A program made the translations under genes and the position numbers. The notes beneath the pieces are model-generated. The model was not told the origin of the DNA. It did not search any database and worked only from the letters and a program-made list of their open reading frames with translations. This document shows positions 5,470-6,369 of a stretch of DNA of 6,369 nucleotides, piece by piece; the first letter of the stretch is position 1, and the number at the start of each line of letters is the position of its first letter. The DNA is from Thermoplasmata archaeon (GTDB lineage Archaea > Thermoplasmatota > Thermoplasmata > Thermoplasmatales > Thermoplasmataceae), in NCBI GenBank assembly GCA_021797955.1, contig JAJZYV010000116.1, positions 1-6,369 of the forward strand, written 5' to 3'.

Positions 5470-5944
5470 CTACGGCCTTCCCACATTGAACATATTATGC
5501 CATACGCCGGTGCAGAACAGTGCACAGTCAATCCTGTCGCCCTTCTAGTGTGTCGCATTTCATCCAAGCATCTACTTGTCAGTTGCAAACCCTGATTCAG
5601 AATTGCTTCTCTGATGGTACTGTTCCAGATAATTCATTGTTCCCTCAACAAACTCCTTCATGGTGGATTTCCGCTTTTGTGATTCGTTCGGTGCCGCATC
5701 CCTCTTTGGTATTACGAATACTTTCGTATCTCCCGGTTTTATCCATGTACGATGGTGATGAATAATACCTGTCAGGACGGATGGAATCCATCTCAATTAA
5801 CGGGGTGGAAGGAAGTATCATGGTCTGATCGTATGCCTCCATTTCCGATTTCATGCACGATCCGAAGGCAATGAACATCCTCGTATCCAGATCCATCAAT
5901 GCAAAGGAATATGCAAACTACCGTTTCCTGTGAACTTTGTATTT
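5470..5944 (-). pseudogene. C-terminal fragment of a second DDE transposase, unrelated to the first
   Basis: Read right to left the frame gives FAYSFALMDLDTRMFIAFGS, RPDRYYSSPSYMDK, then after a frameshift GDTKVFVIPKRDAAPNES, MKEFVEGTMNYLEQYHQR and SNSESGF, and ends DRIDCALFCTGVWHNMFNVG before TAG at 5472-5470. The DRYYSSPSYMD block and the YHQRSNSESGF block look like the second Asp and the final Glu of a DDE transposase; the N-terminal part with the first Asp is absent, so at least half the gene is lost. Lesions: TAG at 5920-5918 (probably once TGG), the frameshift near 5728-5740, and in-frame TAG 5574-5572, then a TGA and a TAG shortly after. The motifs differ from those of the 3738-5198 element. 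The right boundary is estimated: transposase-like residues (KVHRKR) continue to about 5940, where radical-SAM sequence begins on the other strand. Confidence 0.75.
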
Positions 5945-5949
5945 ATTTG

Positions 5950-6369
5950 CATCCTTCCCACAAGAAAGTGACAATATGGGACAATAACTTCCTTGCGTCT
6001 CCCTATGCCAAATCCATGCAGAAGGAACTAATTGACCATGGGATAGAAGCTGACTTTAACCGAGGGACTCGATGCAAGGCTGATGGATGAGGAAACCGCA
6101 GGGCTTCTTACAGATGTCAAATCCAGGAGCATTCATATGGCATATGACTGGCCGTGGGAAGGGCCTTACATCAGGAAAGCAATAGATTTGCTTGGTGATG
6201 CAGGATACAAGAAGAAGAATCTAATCTTCTATATGCTGTACAATTTCTGGGACGAACAGCACAAGAAAGGTGATACTCCGGAGGATTTCCTTCTTAGGCT
6301 CAAGAATCTGATGAAATGGGGCGCATCTGTTTATCCAATGAGGTTCATTCCACTTAACTCACTCACCAG
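5950..6369 (+). pseudogene. Radical-SAM-type protein, 5' truncated, frameshifted, runs off the window
   Basis: The frame from about 5950 reads HPSHKKVTIWDNNFLASPYA then KELIDHGIEADFN; a one-base shift at 6061-6064 continues it as QGLDARLMDEETAGLL, IHMAYDWPWEG, KAIDLLGDAGYKKKNLIFYML, DFLLRLKNLMKWGASVYPMR and FIPLNSLT to the window end with no stop. The 'K(K/V)xxxxDNNFLA...DFNQGLDARL' order is one I recall from a radical SAM family common in archaea and phages: the strand-turn DNN and the FNQGLDARL segment belong to the TIM-barrel core. The N-terminal part with the CxxxCxxC iron-sulfur motif is missing; just upstream lies the transposase fragment of the minus strand, so the gene was probably cut by an insertion or deletion near 5930-5950. 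A restarted product from ATG 6083 is possible but would lack the cluster site. The single indel could be a sequencing error; the lost 5' end could not. Confidence 0.7.

Noticed and set aside
5346..5765. Open frames at 5346-5588 (minus), 5520-5765 (plus) and 5215-5439 (plus)
   Set aside because: They overlap the zinc-ribbon gene or the transposase fragment in other frames and show no recognisable motif.
1..6369. CRISPR array, tRNA or rRNA genes
   Set aside because: No regularly spaced repeats and no cloverleaf or rRNA-like sequence were seen on reading through; the only clear tandem repeat is the 9-base pair at 2840-2857.

Overview
The window looks like an accessory, mobile-element-rich stretch of an archaeal chromosome or plasmid. 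Archaeal signs are TATA boxes about 26-30 bases upstream of start codons with no leader, GGTGA-type ribosome binding sites, and heavy use of AGG/AGA/ATA codons. The transposase remnants resemble, from memory, those of Thermoplasmatales (Thermoplasma, Ferroplasma, Cuniculiplasma relatives). I hold archaeon with good confidence and the order with moderate confidence.

Layout. Positions 1-412 carry the end of an unrecognised gene, a doubtful 27-residue reading frame and a well-formed 55-residue gene. By hand count bases 1-120 are about 52% GC. At the next start codon (419) composition drops (bases 421-600 are about 33% GC). Four genes of this AT-rich type follow, all on the plus strand: a ParB-like protein (419-1228), a second DNA-binding protein with the same helix-turn-helix and C-terminal layout but no ParB N-domain (1225-1791), a nuclease-like protein resembling AlwI/BspD6I-type restriction enzymes (1792-2814), and a PP-loop (PAPS-reductase/DndC-like) protein (2888-3631). 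The first three overlap or abut and read as one operon. The fourth has its own leaderless promoter preceded by a perfect tandem 9-base repeat. A T-run follows it.

Positions 3738-5198 are a decayed 1.46-kb insertion sequence with recognisable terminal inverted repeats and a transposase broken by at least four frameshifts and three in-frame stops. Beyond it lie an intact 65-residue zinc-ribbon gene on the minus strand (5221-5418), a C-terminal fragment of a second, different transposase (5470 to about 5944, minus), and a radical-SAM-type gene that lacks its 5' part, has one frameshift, and runs off the window end.

How the genes may work together: the ParB-like, PP-loop and restriction-nuclease-like combination recalls two known themes, the ParB-like/PAPS-reductase-like pair IbrB/IbrA and sulfur-based DNA modification (Dnd, with the PP-loop enzyme DndC). 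My inference is a compact modification-restriction or anti-element system in which the PP-loop enzyme modifies a substrate, the ParB/ribbon-helix-helix pair recognises DNA or regulates, and the nuclease cuts. No methyltransferase, DndD-like ATPase or cysteine desulfurase is present in the window, and function is unproven.
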